Notes: generated from the letters alone by a model not told the origin. 64,000 nt of DNA from Myxococcota bacterium (GCA_028284955.1 JANQQS010000115.1:1-64000); one strand, 5' to 3'. Positions 44,405 through 53,624 are shown, numbered from the stretch's first letter. Numbers and translations are program-made.

Positions 44405-44527
44405 AGCAGTGGCCTTTTGGCCCGACCGCGGCTTACCTCCTCGCTCTCTCCCTGCGAAAGGCTCGGAGCCTTCCTCAGTCGTTCGCTGTGGGGGCGCTCG
44501 CGCTCAGACCAAAATTCCACTGCTCTA
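44402..44527 (+). mobile_element. Complete MITE-like element (126 bp, copy 2)
   Basis: The element is bounded by perfect 11-bp inverted repeats TAGAGCAGTGG and CCACTGCTCTA. These extend to about 29 bp with 5 mismatches. The outermost TA on each side fits a TA target-site duplication as made by IS630/Tc1-type transposases. The inside holds further hairpins (GGCCTTTTGGCC, AGGCTCGGAGCCT). It has no coding capacity. Its left end forms the TAG stop of the upstream gene, as in copy 1 at 1-99 (94 of 99 positions identical). Confidence 0.8.
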
Positions 44528-44561
44528 TGAGATGCTCCTTGCGCTGCAATCAGCCCAGCTG

Positions 44562-44747
44562 ATCACTGCTCTGGAGCAGTGTCTGCTTGCGTTGATCGAA
44601 ATCACGCAGCGTAAAGACATTCGACGAACTCCCTGACAACCATGTCACGTGCCTCCTGGCGGGGGAGTTTGGGTGAATCGGCGGGGTCGTACCCCGACGA
44701 GAGGGTCTGGGTGCCAGACCCTCAGGCAAACTGATCAGCGCTCTAGC
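44562..44747. repeat. Decayed MITE ends and hairpins between convergent genes
   Basis: CACTGCTC-TG-GAGCAGTG (44562-44579) looks like two element ends joined back to back. At 44736-44745 the motif CAGCGCTCTA again resembles an element end and forms the stop of the DUF721 gene. Between them CGGGGT/ACCCCG lies at about 44682-44696. The whole 338-bp interval 44405-44742 thus holds repeats and hairpins and no gene. Confidence 0.55.
44701..44723. terminator. Strong hairpin between convergent genes
   Basis: GAGGGTCTGG-GTG-CCAGACCCTC is a perfect 10-bp stem with a 3-nt loop, 20 bp downstream of the DUF721 stop on the minus strand. No T-run follows, so it may be a terminator lacking the U-tract or a transcript-end stabiliser. 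Confidence 0.6.
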
Positions 44748-45204
44748 TTCGGGCGATGGCGGTGCACGCCGCCCGCGCAATAGCTTCCCGGAGCGCGTCG
44801 TCGTGTACGGTGGCGAGGGCCCGGCCGACGTCCTCGGGAAGTTGTTTGAGAGGCACCGGTGCGCTCTTGGAGCGTTCATTCGTCACGCGGATCGGTCTCG
44901 GAGGAAGCTTCGCGACTCGGTAGCGGATGGCTTGCACGATCGCTTGAGGAACCTGCTTTCGAATTTTCGCGAGAAACGTATCGTTCAAGAACGATAGCTC
45001 TTGCGCCCAGGCGGAGCTCGAGACGTGAACGGTGAGCACGCCGCGCCGAAGCTGGACGGGGCGGGCATGTCGCGCCACGCGGTCGGGCACGGTTCGATAC
45101 CACCAGCCGAACACGCGAATTCCGCGCATCGACTCTCGCCCCGACATCACGTTCGAGAGCACGTCGTCAATACGCAGGGGGTGAAGGTTTTTTCGGCGCC
45201 GCAT
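44743..45204 (-). CDS. DUF721 / DciA-like protein
   Basis: A 153-residue basic protein whose middle part (residues 30-85) shows the DUF721 signature: W..TVPDRVARHARPVQLRRGVLTVHV, then SSAWAQELSFL. DciA proteins of this family load the replicative helicase DnaB in bacteria that lack DnaC. The C-terminal half is variable. The stop TAG coincides with a MITE-like end. Confidence 0.8.
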   Translation of the reverse strand: MRRRKNLHPLRIDDVLSNVMSGRESMRGIRVFGWWYRTVPDRVARHARPVQLRRGVLTVHVSSSAWAQELSFLNDTFLAKIRKQVPQAIVQAIRYRVAKLPPRPIRVTNERSKSAPVPLKQLPEDVGRALATVHDDALREAIARAACTAIARS

Positions 45205-45307
45205 GAGAGCTCAAGGGTGGCAACAAGCGTAACAGGGCTTACACAAATTCCCAAGGCGCGAAAACGCATCGCGTGACCTCGTAGAAAGCGTCCGGTAATC
45301 TTGTCGG

Positions 45308-46162
45308 GTGCTCAACGTAGACGAGTTTGAGAGCGTCTTTCGGGCAGCCGACAAAAAGCAGTTTCATGTAGACCCCCCAGCGATTGAGCGCGTGCTTGTC
45401 GTGAGCGACGTCGAAGGCGAAGAGGAGCAACATTATCTCCGCGCCATCCAAACGCTCCTCGGGCCCCTGGGCGACGATATCGCATGGGTCACGCGCGGAA
45501 AGGGAACGTGGTCGGGGGTCGAAGAACTCCTGCACGAGACCCGCGACATCGCGCCCGACATGGTCGTCGCCTATCGAAATCTCTATTCGGATGCGTGGGG
45601 CTGGTCCTACAGCCTTGGCGTCTATCTCAGCGCGCTCACCCGCGGCACGCCGCATCCCGTTCTCGTGACGCCCAATCCGCACGCTTCGCGCGAACGAAAC
45701 TGGTACGGCGCCGGCTCCCGCAGCGTCATGGTGATCACCAATCACCTAACGGGAGACGACCGGCTCGTAAACTGGGGCATCCGGGCGTGCCACCCTGAAG
45801 GCAGCCTTCGCGTGATGCATATGGAAAACGACCAGGTCTACGCGCGATACGTCGAGGCGATTTCAAAAATTCCCGAGATCGATACCGAATCCGCAAGCGA
45901 ACAAATCAAGACCCAGCTGGTGCGTGAGCCCACCGACTACATGGATACGGTTCGACAGTATCTAGCCCGCGCACGAACGTCGATGCAATTCCATGGAGAA
46001 GTCGCGATGGGTCATCGCGTCGCAGATTACAAGCAGCTGATCGAACGGCACAACGTCAACCTACTGGTTTTTCCTACGCTCGAAGAAGACTGCATCGCGC
46101 TCGACGGTATCGCCTATTCGCTGGCCGTCGAGCTCGTCGACACGCCGCTGCTGATGATTTAG
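45308..46162 (+). CDS. Tandem universal-stress-like protein linked to an ion antiporter
   Basis: The 284-residue product shows two USP-like alpha/beta halves: RVLVVSDVEGEEEQHYLRAI with DMVVAYRNL near the N-terminus, and RSVMVITNHLTGDDRLVNWGI...LLVFPTLEED at the C-terminus. The start is a GTG without a strong ribosome site. It ends 3 bp before the antiporter ATG, so they form an operon; I infer that it regulates the transporter. The nucleotide-binding GxxG signature typical of ATP-binding USPs is not obvious. Confidence 0.72.
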   Translation: MLNVDEFESVFRAADKKQFHVDPPAIERVLVVSDVEGEEEQHYLRAIQTLLGPLGDDIAWVTRGKGTWSGVEELLHETRDIAPDMVVAYRNLYSDAWGWSYSLGVYLSALTRGTPHPVLVTPNPHASRERNWYGAGSRSVMVITNHLTGDDRLVNWGIRACHPEGSLRVMHMENDQVYARYVEAISKIPEIDTESASEQIKTQLVREPTDYMDTVRQYLARARTSMQFHGEVAMGHRVADYKQLIERHNVNLLVFPTLEEDCIALDGIAYSLAVELVDTPLLMI

Positions 46163-46165
46163 CGC

Positions 46166-47545
46166 ATGCATCATCCTCCCTCCACCGCGGTCAGCGTCGT
46201 ATTTCTCTTCGTCCTCGTCGGCATGGTGGTCGCGCTAGCTCTCGAAGAGCGAATCCACGCCAAAAAATCGTGGATTACGGGAGTCTTTGCCGCGCTCAGC
46301 CTTGCCCTCGGCCACGCCTTCAATGTGCTTCCGTTCGGGCCGCTCGAAAACGTTCTGCACGAGAAGTTCGCGCTGCCGGTGTACATTCCTGGCGTCGATT
46401 GGGAAGTCATCGCGATCATTCTCGGCTCGAGCCTGTTCGTCGATGTAGTGGGCAAGTCGGGCGTGTTCACCTTTATCGCGATCCGGTTGACCAAATCTTC
46501 CGAGGGCGACCCCTGGCGCTTGCTCACGCTCTACGGCGTGATGACGGTGCTCTTTTCAGCCTTGCTCAACAACGTCACCGCCATGATCATCGTCGGCTCG
46601 CTGACCGCGGTCTCGCTGGAAAAGCTGGGTCAACAAAAACGTCTCGTGGGTTTCCTGATGATCGAGGGATTGCTCACCAACGTCGGTGGTCTGCTCACCC
46701 TGATCAGCTCGGTGCCAAACATTATCGTGGGCAACGCCGCCAACATCAGCTTCGTTTCGTTCTTTGTCAAAGCTGCACCCTATGTCGCGCTGGCCACCGC
46801 AGCAACGATCTGGATGGGCCGACGGCGTTATGAAATCGAACCGCTCGCGAGCGCCGAAGAACGGGCTCAGGCGTCGGAGCTGATCTCGACATTCGACGAG
46901 CGCGACGGGATCGATTCCATGCGCTTTTTTTGGTTCTCTGCTGGCATGCTGGCTGCATTTATCATCTGCATCGCGGCGAGCTCGGTGCTCGAATACCCGC
47001 TCGGCATGGGCGCAGTGGCGATGGCCTTCGGCATCATCATGCTGGCTCGCTACAAGAGCACCGTTGACCGCTTCTATCGCGCGCTCGACTGGGACCTGCT
47101 GCTCTTTTTTATCTTCCTCTTCATCGTCATCAACGTCATGGAGCATGCCCACGTGCTCGCCCTCATCGGTCACGTCGTAGAAGACATGATCAGCATGAAC
47201 GACACGCTCTCAGGGCTCGGCACCGCCGCTACCTTGGTCAGCGCAGCCGCATTCAGCGCCGTCACCGACAATATTCCCCTCGCCGCGATGCTCGCCAAAA
47301 TCCTCGCGCAGCTTCCTGACCTCGGCGACTCTCGTCTATGGTGGAGCGTGATCTTCGGCGCCAACCTCGGCGGCAACATCACCCCCATCGGCTCTGCAAG
47401 CACCGTCGTCGCCGTCACCCTCATGCACAAACACGGCGCGCCCATGCCCTTCGCCAAATTCGTCCGCGATGCCGCCGGCTTCGCTGCCCTGCACATCGCG
47501 CTCGCTGTAATGTACGTGCTGTGGATCGTGCCTCTACTGCCCTAG
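46166..47545 (+). CDS. Ion transporter superfamily permease (NhaD/ArsB/SLC13-like)
   Basis: A 459-residue membrane protein with about eleven or twelve helices. The conserved half-repeats of the ion transporter superfamily are visible: SALLNNVTAMIIVG, GGLLTLISSVPNIIVGNAAN, FSAVTDNIPLAAML and GANLGGNITPIGSASTVVAV. These fit a NhaD-type Na+/H+ antiporter or a relative; the ion is not certain. It is co-transcribed with the USP-like gene. Confidence 0.85.
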   Translation: MHHPPSTAVSVVFLFVLVGMVVALALEERIHAKKSWITGVFAALSLALGHAFNVLPFGPLENVLHEKFALPVYIPGVDWEVIAIILGSSLFVDVVGKSGVFTFIAIRLTKSSEGDPWRLLTLYGVMTVLFSALLNNVTAMIIVGSLTAVSLEKLGQQKRLVGFLMIEGLLTNVGGLLTLISSVPNIIVGNAANISFVSFFVKAAPYVALATAATIWMGRRRYEIEPLASAEERAQASELISTFDERDGIDSMRFFWFSAGMLAAFIICIAASSVLEYPLGMGAVAMAFGIIMLARYKSTVDRFYRALDWDLLLFFIFLFIVINVMEHAHVLALIGHVVEDMISMNDTLSGLGTAATLVSAAAFSAVTDNIPLAAMLAKILAQLPDLGDSRLWWSVIFGANLGGNITPIGSASTVVAVTLMHKHGAPMPFAKFVRDAAGFAALHIALAVMYVLWIVPLLP

Positions 47546-47561
47546 CCCTGCCTGCACTAAA

Positions 47562-47969
47562 TCAACTCGCCAGCCCACAGCTGTTCAAGAAATAGGCGCC
47601 ACGGCAGAATGCGAATGCCCTGCACAGTTCTCGGTTCTTTTTCTCTGCACACGAGAAGTGCGTGTTTGTCAGGAGAAACGACGCGTCGCGATTTTCGATC
47701 AGCCAGTGCACTTCGTCGAGGAGAGCAGGAATCTTCTGGATCTCGTCAATGACCGTGAAGCGCCCCGACCATCGTTCTCGAAGCAACGCCGGGCGGGATG
47801 CGTACTCCGCGAAGACATCGGTCTTCAGAAGGTCGAGGTACGTTTCCTCTCCAGTCGTGAAATGGTGTCGAATCCAGTACGTTTTCCCGACTTTTCGTGG
47901 ACCCCACAAGAACGCTGAGCGTCCGGGAGGAAGCTGTATCTCCAGAAGACGCCGTGCAATTCTGCCCAC
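47562..47969 (-). pseudogene. Truncated AAA ATPase (DUF4143 family) remnant
   Basis: The first 95 residues are a normal start of a DUF4143-type ATPase: Walker A FLWGPRKVGKT and Walker B FTVIDEIQKIP. Then the sequence runs out of register (NTHFSCAEKKNREL), and the last part reads GIRILPWRLFLEQLWAGEL in another frame. This indicates an internal deletion joined out of frame to the original 3' end, losing most of a protein usually near 400 residues. A palindrome TTATCCGGATAA lies just upstream (47978-47989) near the likely promoter. Confidence 0.7.
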
Positions 47970-48094
47970 TCAGGTTATTTTATCCGGATAATATTTCCCA
48001 ACAAGGTAAAATTGTTCGATCCATACCGGAAGCCCAGCCCGCGCTCGCGGTGATGTACGAGTCGCCCGTGACCTGACAGGTTCTCAGTCGGCTG

Positions 48095-49780
48095 TCAGTG
48101 GAAGGACGGAAGACCGGGTCTCGGGTCGGTCGTCGCAGGCGCGCTTTGCACGGAAGCCGCGTCTGTCCGGATGCGGAACGAGCTCACAACCCGGGAGAGT
48201 TCGCTGAGCAGAGCGAGCACTTCGCGCGATTGGTCGGAAGAATCTTGCGCGGATGCAACCGATCGGCGCGTGAAGTTAGAGAGAGACTCGGACAGCGTGA
48301 CCACCGACTGAACCTCCGAAGTTTGGCGCGCGGAAACATCGGCGACTTTGTTCATGGTCGTGTCGACCTCAGAAACCTTCGCTTCGATCGCTTGAAACGC
48401 CGTGTGCATATGCTCCCCGATCTCCACGCCCTTTTCCGCCTTCTCAATCGCTTCCTGAATCCTCAGCGTCGTCTGGCGAGCTGCCTCCGCGCTTTGCCCG
48501 GCCAAGCTTCGAACTTCTTCGGCGACAACCGCAAACCCTTTGCCCGCGTCGCCGGCGCGCGCCGCTTCCACTGCGGCGTTGAGCGCGAGCAAGTTGGTCT
48601 TGAAGGCAATGTTGTCGACGGTCTCGACGATCTTCGCGGTCTCTTGGGCCGCGACTCGGATATGGCGCATCGCGTCGACCGCATCGGTCACATGGCGATG
48701 GCCTTCTTGCGTTGCGACGTGCGTGAGTTCAGTCAGTTTGCGCGCCGAAGCGGCCGATGCTGCGCTCGTTTCTGCCGATTGAGCAAGCTTCGCGAGACTC
48801 TCGCTCACGTTTTCTAGCGTCTCGGTCTGCCGATGCGCATCGTTCGCAGCAGCCGTGCTCGACTCATTGAGGCCGCCCGCGATGGCGGTCGCTTGCGACG
48901 AAACATGCGCCACCTGAGTCAGGCCGCGCGCCATATTGTCAGTCGCGACGTTGAGCGAAGCGACGACAGACTGAAATGCCTCCTCCGAGACAGTGTTCAT
49001 GCGTGCGGTTAAATCGCGGTCGGCCATCTTCCGAAGCACGTGCCCCGTCGACTCGAGGAACTCGCGCAGCCGGCGACCTTGTTCTTCTCTGCTTTCATGA
49101 ACCGCCTGCATTTGCTGTCGTTCCGTTTCGAGTTCGCGAACCAGATCTTGCGTACGGTCGCTTCGCTCGAGCTTCGCTTGTTGCGCTGACTGAACTCGCA
49201 ATTCTTTCACCGAATCGCGAATCGAGATCACGAGAAACACATCTTCGAAAATCACATAGGCGGCGTGTTCGACGACGCGCCAGATATCGGCGGTAAGGAT
49301 TCCAAAGACCGATTCAGGATAGAACACCCCGCGAAATACATGATCGAGGGCTGTGACCGCGGTTGCCGTGATCAGCACGTTCACGTCCCGATAGGCGGCG
49401 ACAAACGCGAGAGAGCCAAAGATAAAAAAGTGGGTCTCGATTCGTCCGCCCGTGAGATGGATCAAGAGCGCAGCAAAACCGAGCTGTCCAAAGGCCACCG
49501 AGTGGCGGGTGAAGACTTCGCCGGGTTGCTTCATGGCGAAATAGATCGGCGGCAGGAGCAAAAGCGCGCCTAGAAAAAGTCCCGCATAGACGTGGATATG
49601 GACATCGCTGGTTTGCCCTGCCCAGGTACGCGGCGTGGCAAAAAGCGCGATCGCGATACCGGCAACCCACTCGACCACCATCAGCTTGGCGAAACGTCGG
49701 TCGGTACGCGCGCATGCTTCACGAAACGTGGTGTCGAAGAGCGCTTGCGCATGCTCGTCGTAGTTCTCAGTACTATCCAT
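48095..49780 (-). CDS. Methyl-accepting chemotaxis-type receptor with multi-pass membrane sensor
   Basis: A 561-residue protein. The N-terminal 185 residues hold five or six membrane helices of a sensor module with conserved His residues ([25 protein letters not shown]) and no periplasmic domain. A coiled coil and a HAMP-like segment lead to the signalling domain, with the hairpin tip [22 protein letters not shown]. The ATG at 49780 was preferred over a longer start because it overlaps the redB-like stop by 8 bp. The overlap suggests joint function, perhaps redox or energy sensing. Confidence 0.88.
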   Translation of the reverse strand: MDSTENYDEHAQALFDTTFREACARTDRRFAKLMVVEWVAGIAIALFATPRTWAGQTSDVHIHVYAGLFLGALLLLPPIYFAMKQPGEVFTRHSVAFGQLGFAALLIHLTGGRIETHFFIFGSLAFVAAYRDVNVLITATAVTALDHVFRGVFYPESVFGILTADIWRVVEHAAYVIFEDVFLVISIRDSVKELRVQSAQQAKLERSDRTQDLVRELETERQQMQAVHESREEQGRRLREFLESTGHVLRKMADRDLTARMNTVSEEAFQSVVASLNVATDNMARGLTQVAHVSSQATAIAGGLNESSTAAANDAHRQTETLENVSESLAKLAQSAETSAASAASARKLTELTHVATQEGHRHVTDAVDAMRHIRVAAQETAKIVETVDNIAFKTNLLALNAAVEAARAGDAGKGFAVVAEEVRSLAGQSAEAARQTTLRIQEAIEKAEKGVEIGEHMHTAFQAIEAKVSEVDTTMNKVADVSARQTSEVQSVVTLSESLSNFTRRSVASAQDSSDQSREVLALLSELSRVVSSFRIRTDAASVQSAPATTDPRPGLPSFH

Positions 49781-50345
49781 TGTTGCTTGACCTTTGAATG
49801 GGGCAGCCAAAAACATCGGCGTCGCGAGAAGATCCGACTTCCTGAAGCGCCTCAAGCGCGGCTCGTCGTCCCACGCTTGGGCCTTCGTGCCCGCGCGACG
49901 GGGTGATCCCGCCGCTAAACCTCACTGCGCCGCTAGAGCCGTAGATGACAAGGTGCCCGGAGGTCAGCGCGCCGAGAGAGGCGGACATCGCGCCTACGGG
50001 ATCCGCGCGGGGCTCAAACCCGGGCAGCGTCTTCGCTCGCTCCCAAAGCGAACCCGCAGCCCACGCTTCGTCTTCGCCGGCGGGAACGAAAAACAAAACA
50101 AAACCAACGGCGCGACCGCCAGTTTCCGCCACCAAGCGCTCAAGCTCCGACATCGTCGCACGAGAACACGGACAGTGAGGATGCATCATCAGCACTGCTG
50201 TTGGAGTGCTCTTCGAACGGGAAAACGGCAGATCGGCAGGCCATTGCTCGGGAGCCTCGCCCCTCGCGCCCGGCGAAGTAGAATAGACCGCCAAGCCCGC
50301 CATGCTGGCGAGCACCGCCAGCGCCCAGACTCCTTTAACCAACAA
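49773..50345 (-). CDS. RedB-like membrane-anchored thioredoxin-fold protein
   Basis: A 190-residue protein with one N-terminal membrane helix or signal anchor and a thioredoxin-like domain whose redox motif is CPC (HPHC58PC60SRAT). The order helix, CPC motif and ASGLG-like turn ([10 protein letters not shown]) fits RedB-type proteins of myxobacteria. It faces the periplasm. The gene overlaps the chemoreceptor gene by 8 bp; a redox sensor-receptor pair is an inference. Confidence 0.75.
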   Translation of the reverse strand: MLVKGVWALAVLASMAGLAVYSTSPGARGEAPEQWPADLPFSRSKSTPTAVLMMHPHCPCSRATMSELERLVAETGGRAVGFVLFFVPAGEDEAWAAGSLWERAKTLPGFEPRADPVGAMSASLGALTSGHLVIYGSSGAVRFSGGITPSRGHEGPSVGRRAALEALQEVGSSRDADVFGCPIQRSSNNG

Positions 50346-50473
50346 GGCGAACCCCCATACATCGTTCCGAACGGTGGGTTCTCAGGCTTTTTAACTGCTC
50401 AAACGCTGATCCGCAGCGTGCTCCACAAATACGTATCGGGCCGGCTGCGGGAGCGCGACACCGACTAAGATGG

Positions 50474-51265
50474 TTATCCAATTTTAAATATGGTTTTCCA
50501 CAATGCTCCCATCTGTTCCTGAAGTTGATTCAATCGGGCAAGCACGTCGGCGTCGGCGTCGCCCAGCCTGCGTTTGAGCAACTTGAAGAGCCGTTTGTGC
50601 ACATCCAGAAACTTGGAACCGGAGGTGGAATCGAAACATTGGGAAGGGTCTCTTTCAAGATCTCGACCTAATGCCTCGAGCGCAAAAATCACTTGCTGTA
50701 GGATCGAAGCATCGTAGCCTGGAGCGTAGAGAATCTGTTGCAGATGATGGACGGCGTTTTGAAGCCGCTGATGTCTGGGATCCATTACGTTCGGAAGGCA
50801 ACTGTCTACGTCTCTGAACGCTGCGGCTAGATCCACTCCAATTTGCGTAGCGTCTTCGCCTCCCTCCTCCGCGGCCTCGACAGCCGTAAGCGCTACACCG
50901 AGCGCCAGCCGCTTGGCGGCGCTGAGGCCTGATTCGTTGATCGCGGAGCGAACTTGCTCTGTGGTGCCAATGCGGTGTTTGTTCCCGTCTTGAGTCGCGA
51001 AAAATATCGAGCCCCCGATCGCGACCACCGGGGGCACCGCGAGAGTAAGGCCTTTAACTGTCGCACCCGCTGCTGTTTTGGTGAGCAACCAAACAACCAG
51101 CCCCCCGATGGGAATGGCGATTTTTTCTTCTTGTTCAACTCCGAGTGCTCCATCGCTCGCCGCGCAGCCAGGTAGCAAGCGCAGCGGCGGTGAAGATGCT
51201 GATGAACACGAATCGATTTCGACAAACATCTGGACTTCGATACATCGCGCGGAAATGTGACCCAT
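50474..51265 (-). CDS. Hypothetical lipoprotein with probable frameshift in the signal peptide
   Basis: The frame encodes a membrane-type protein with a glycine-rich hydrophobic segment (IPIGGLVVWLLTKTAAGATVKG in two parts) and a helical C-terminal domain (about 100-260) without a known family. Its N-terminus is odd: LRLLPGCAASDG has a lipobox, but no hydrophobic core precedes it. A good signal core (RFVFISIFTAAALAT) lies in another frame over the same bases (about 51170-51215). One single-base shift would join the two, so this is probably a frameshifted gene or a sequencing error. It may be non-functional. Confidence 0.5.
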   Translation of the reverse strand: MGHISARCIEVQMFVEIDSCSSASSPPLRLLPGCAASDGALGVEQEEKIAIPIGGLVVWLLTKTAAGATVKGLTLAVPPVVAIGGSIFFATQDGNKHRIGTTEQVRSAINESGLSAAKRLALGVALTAVEAAEEGGEDATQIGVDLAAAFRDVDSCLPNVMDPRHQRLQNAVHHLQQILYAPGYDASILQQVIFALEALGRDLERDPSQCFDSTSGSKFLDVHKRLFKLLKRRLGDADADVLARLNQLQEQMGALWKTIFKIG

Positions 51266-51353
51266 ACCCGGCTGGATCGCCAACGCTCACGCCGAATCCG
51301 ATGCTGATGCCGAAACCGATGCTGTACCTGTGTCCGAACCTGATCCCGAGCTA

Positions 51354-51560
51354 GATTCCGTCTTGGCATCGGTCTCGGCACCTGATCCTGATTCGGCGTC
51401 AGCATCAGGTTCGGCGTCAGCATCAGGTTCAGCGTCGGCGTCGGGTGCGGCATCAGCATCAGGTTCGGCGTCGGGTGCGGCATCGGCGTCGGCATCAGGT
51501 TCGGTGTCGGGTGCAGCGTCTGGGTCGGCATCCGGTTCGGCGTCAGCATCAGGTTTCGAT
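51354..51560. repeat. Low-complexity Asp-Ala / Ser-Ala coding repeat tract
   Basis: About 200 bp are built from GCATCAGGTTCGGCGTC-like hexanucleotide-based repeats. On the minus strand one frame is open for exactly 100 codons (51589-51290) and reads PDADAEPDADAE-type sequence, as in lipoprotein linkers, but it has no start codon. On the plus strand the same bases give Ser-Ala-Gly repeats. No complete gene is supported in 51266-51596. It may be the decayed linker of the neighbouring lipoprotein. Confidence 0.6.
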
Positions 51561-51596
51561 GGCGCAGCGTCTGGGCCGGCATCAACGGGTCACTGT

Positions 51597-53585
51597 CTAT
51601 CTTCTCAAGACCCCGTCCGACGTCGGATCCCGGCTGATCGCGCCAGTGCCATCAAGGGAGTTCAGATCGGCTTGGATGAGTTCGACGCGGGGGGCGAACA
51701 CTTCTTTGTGGAACGCATCAACGATTCGTTGCGCGAGCTGGTCGAGCGATTGATTGGTTTTGGGTGGCGCGGTGCCGCACGCAAATCGAACGCCGCTAGC
51801 GCCGAAGAGGCAGGCTTGGGCGCTGCTTTGGGCTGGCGAGATGCGCACCAGGAGGCCGCTCGAGACGTCGAAGCGCACCGACCGACGAATGGCTGAGGCG
51901 AGTTCGTCCGACAGTGCATCGCCGGTCGATTCGATGCGCACGGGGAGTTTGAGTCCGAGGCGACGAAATACGCCCGGGTCTTTCTGCAATGCTTGTTCGT
52001 AGTGGGGCAGCGCAACGCGAATCGATCCTTCTTCGTACGCGGAATCGGCGAGGAGCGCGTGCATTCGGGCGCGGAGGAGCGCGTCAGACGGACCGAGCCG
52101 AGACAAGGCGCGGGTTCCGAGCTTCCGCGCTGTTTGGTATTCGCCGAGAGCCCACGCCGCTTCCGTCGCAAACGCGTCGTAATAGGCGCTCGCGCCGGGG
52201 CGCTCATCTTGAGCGCGAGCCCTCGCGATGGCATTGCGGACGACGGTCGGCCCCATCGTTGAAACCAGCTCGCCGATAAGCCACGGCGGCGTGATCGCGC
52301 TCCGCGCCGTGCCCACCCGAAAGATGCCCACGAGCTTGTCGGTTTCGGATAGCGTCTGCACAGTTTGGCGTTCGCTCATCCACGCCAAGAACCGAAACTT
52401 CAGCGAACGCGCGTAGGCCACGGTTCGCCGCCACCAACTGCGCGCGCAGGCTTTTTCTCGCTCAAATTCTGCGGAGAGAAGGTTCGCGCGCCGATCCAAA
52501 AGCGTGGTGACGGCGCGATCTTGGTACGGGTCTCGGCTGGTATGGGCGCGGCGGTCGGGAAATACCATCGCTTCGCCGGTAATACGCAGCGCCTCCACAG
52601 GGCGACCTGCCGCGACGAAAAACGCACTCAGCGCTCGCCGACCTTCGTTGCGATCGGCGTCGCGCACGTGCGGCGGTCGTTTCGCGCGATAGGCAGGAAC
52701 CTTTTTGAGCGCCTGCAATGCTTCAGCAAATCGCGCTTGCCGAGTATAAAGCTCGGCAAGCTCAAGCCAGGGGTTGCCATACCAAGAGACCGGAGCTTCG
52801 GTGGCATCGAGAAGCACGCGCTCCGCTTCGTCGAGTTTAAACAATGACCGCGCCGCTTCCGCGAAGTTGGCGAGATCTACGGCGGTCGGTTTGCTGCCCT
52901 TGGCCCGAGCGTATTCGACCGCTTCTCGGCACGCACGGTAGCTCGCGCCGTCGTGCCCCGCCTCAAACTCAATGGCGCATTTTGCATTGAGGGCGATTTC
53001 GATTTCCCGTTCATCGCTGGTCGCCAAGCCTTCTTGCAGCGCGGTTCTCGCAGCATTGTATTTGCCGAGCTTCATCAACGGCCAAGCCCGTTCGGCAACC
53101 GCCTTGGGCGCGTATTGCGCATTGTACTTGGCGAGAAATTCCAATCGTTTTTCGTACTGGTCGAGGTCGCCATGCGCCGCCGCGATCTCTTTGAGAAGCC
53201 GGGCATGCCAGCGCCAGGGCTGGTTCGGCGTAGGCTTGCTTCCATGTTTCGCCTCGAAGAGCGAAAGCGATTTGCGCAAGAAGAAGAGCGCGCGAGGAAA
53301 GTTTCCCTCGGCGTAGTGGTGCACGTAGCCGAGCACGAAATGGGCAATGTACGAGCGCGGCTTCTTCTTGGCGATGCGTTCGGCCGCGGTGCGTGCGCGC
53401 GCGAGTTTACCGACGCGCACCAAATCCCACGCGCGAAGCTCGTCTGGCGCACCTTCCGCGCCGGGCTCGGGAGGCAGCTGTATCCCCTCTGGTATTTCGT
53501 TCTGCGCGAGCGCGGGCGAGCCGGTGCACCCGATGTTCGCCGAAAGGGTGAGCAAGGCTCCGCAGACGCTCGCGAAGCCCCGCAT
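51597..53585 (-). CDS. Large TPR lipoprotein
   Basis: The 662-residue protein has a lipoprotein signal (lipobox ANIGC) from the ATG at 53585, which follows GGAAGGGTC. TPR-like helical pairs run through most of the sequence (ARTAAERIAKKKPRSYIAHFV, NPWLELAELYTRQARFAEALQAL and others, each given here in part). The last 120 residues form a small alpha/beta domain (LPVRIESTGDALSDELASAI) of unknown kind. It is the last gene of the DUF58/transglutaminase/MoxR operon, where such TPR proteins are common, probably as periplasmic partners. Confidence 0.75.
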   Translation of the reverse strand: MRGFASVCGALLTLSANIGCTGSPALAQNEIPEGIQLPPEPGAEGAPDELRAWDLVRVGKLARARTAAERIAKKKPRSYIAHFVLGYVHHYAEGNFPRALFFLRKSLSLFEAKHGSKPTPNQPWRWHARLLKEIAAAHGDLDQYEKRLEFLAKYNAQYAPKAVAERAWPLMKLGKYNAARTALQEGLATSDEREIEIALNAKCAIEFEAGHDGASYRACREAVEYARAKGSKPTAVDLANFAEAARSLFKLDEAERVLLDATEAPVSWYGNPWLELAELYTRQARFAEALQALKKVPAYRAKRPPHVRDADRNEGRRALSAFFVAAGRPVEALRITGEAMVFPDRRAHTSRDPYQDRAVTTLLDRRANLLSAEFEREKACARSWWRRTVAYARSLKFRFLAWMSERQTVQTLSETDKLVGIFRVGTARSAITPPWLIGELVSTMGPTVVRNAIARARAQDERPGASAYYDAFATEAAWALGEYQTARKLGTRALSRLGPSDALLRARMHALLADSAYEEGSIRVALPHYEQALQKDPGVFRRLGLKLPVRIESTGDALSDELASAIRRSVRFDVSSGLLVRISPAQSSAQACLFGASGVRFACGTAPPKTNQSLDQLAQRIVDAFHKEVFAPRVELIQADLNSLDGTGAISRDPTSDGVLRR

Positions 53586-53624
53586 ACTCGTTCGACCCTT
53601 CCTGCCCGCGCGCTGGTACAAGAG

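Noticed and set aside
45239-45745. 168-codon minus-strand frame opposite the USP-like gene
   Set aside because: Antisense to a gene with consistent USP-like pattern and operon context.
51330-51896. Plus-strand frame with Ser-Ala-Gly repeats
   Set aside because: It runs antisense into the conserved 3' end of the TPR lipoprotein gene and has no signal peptide or ribosome site; the repeats explain its openness.
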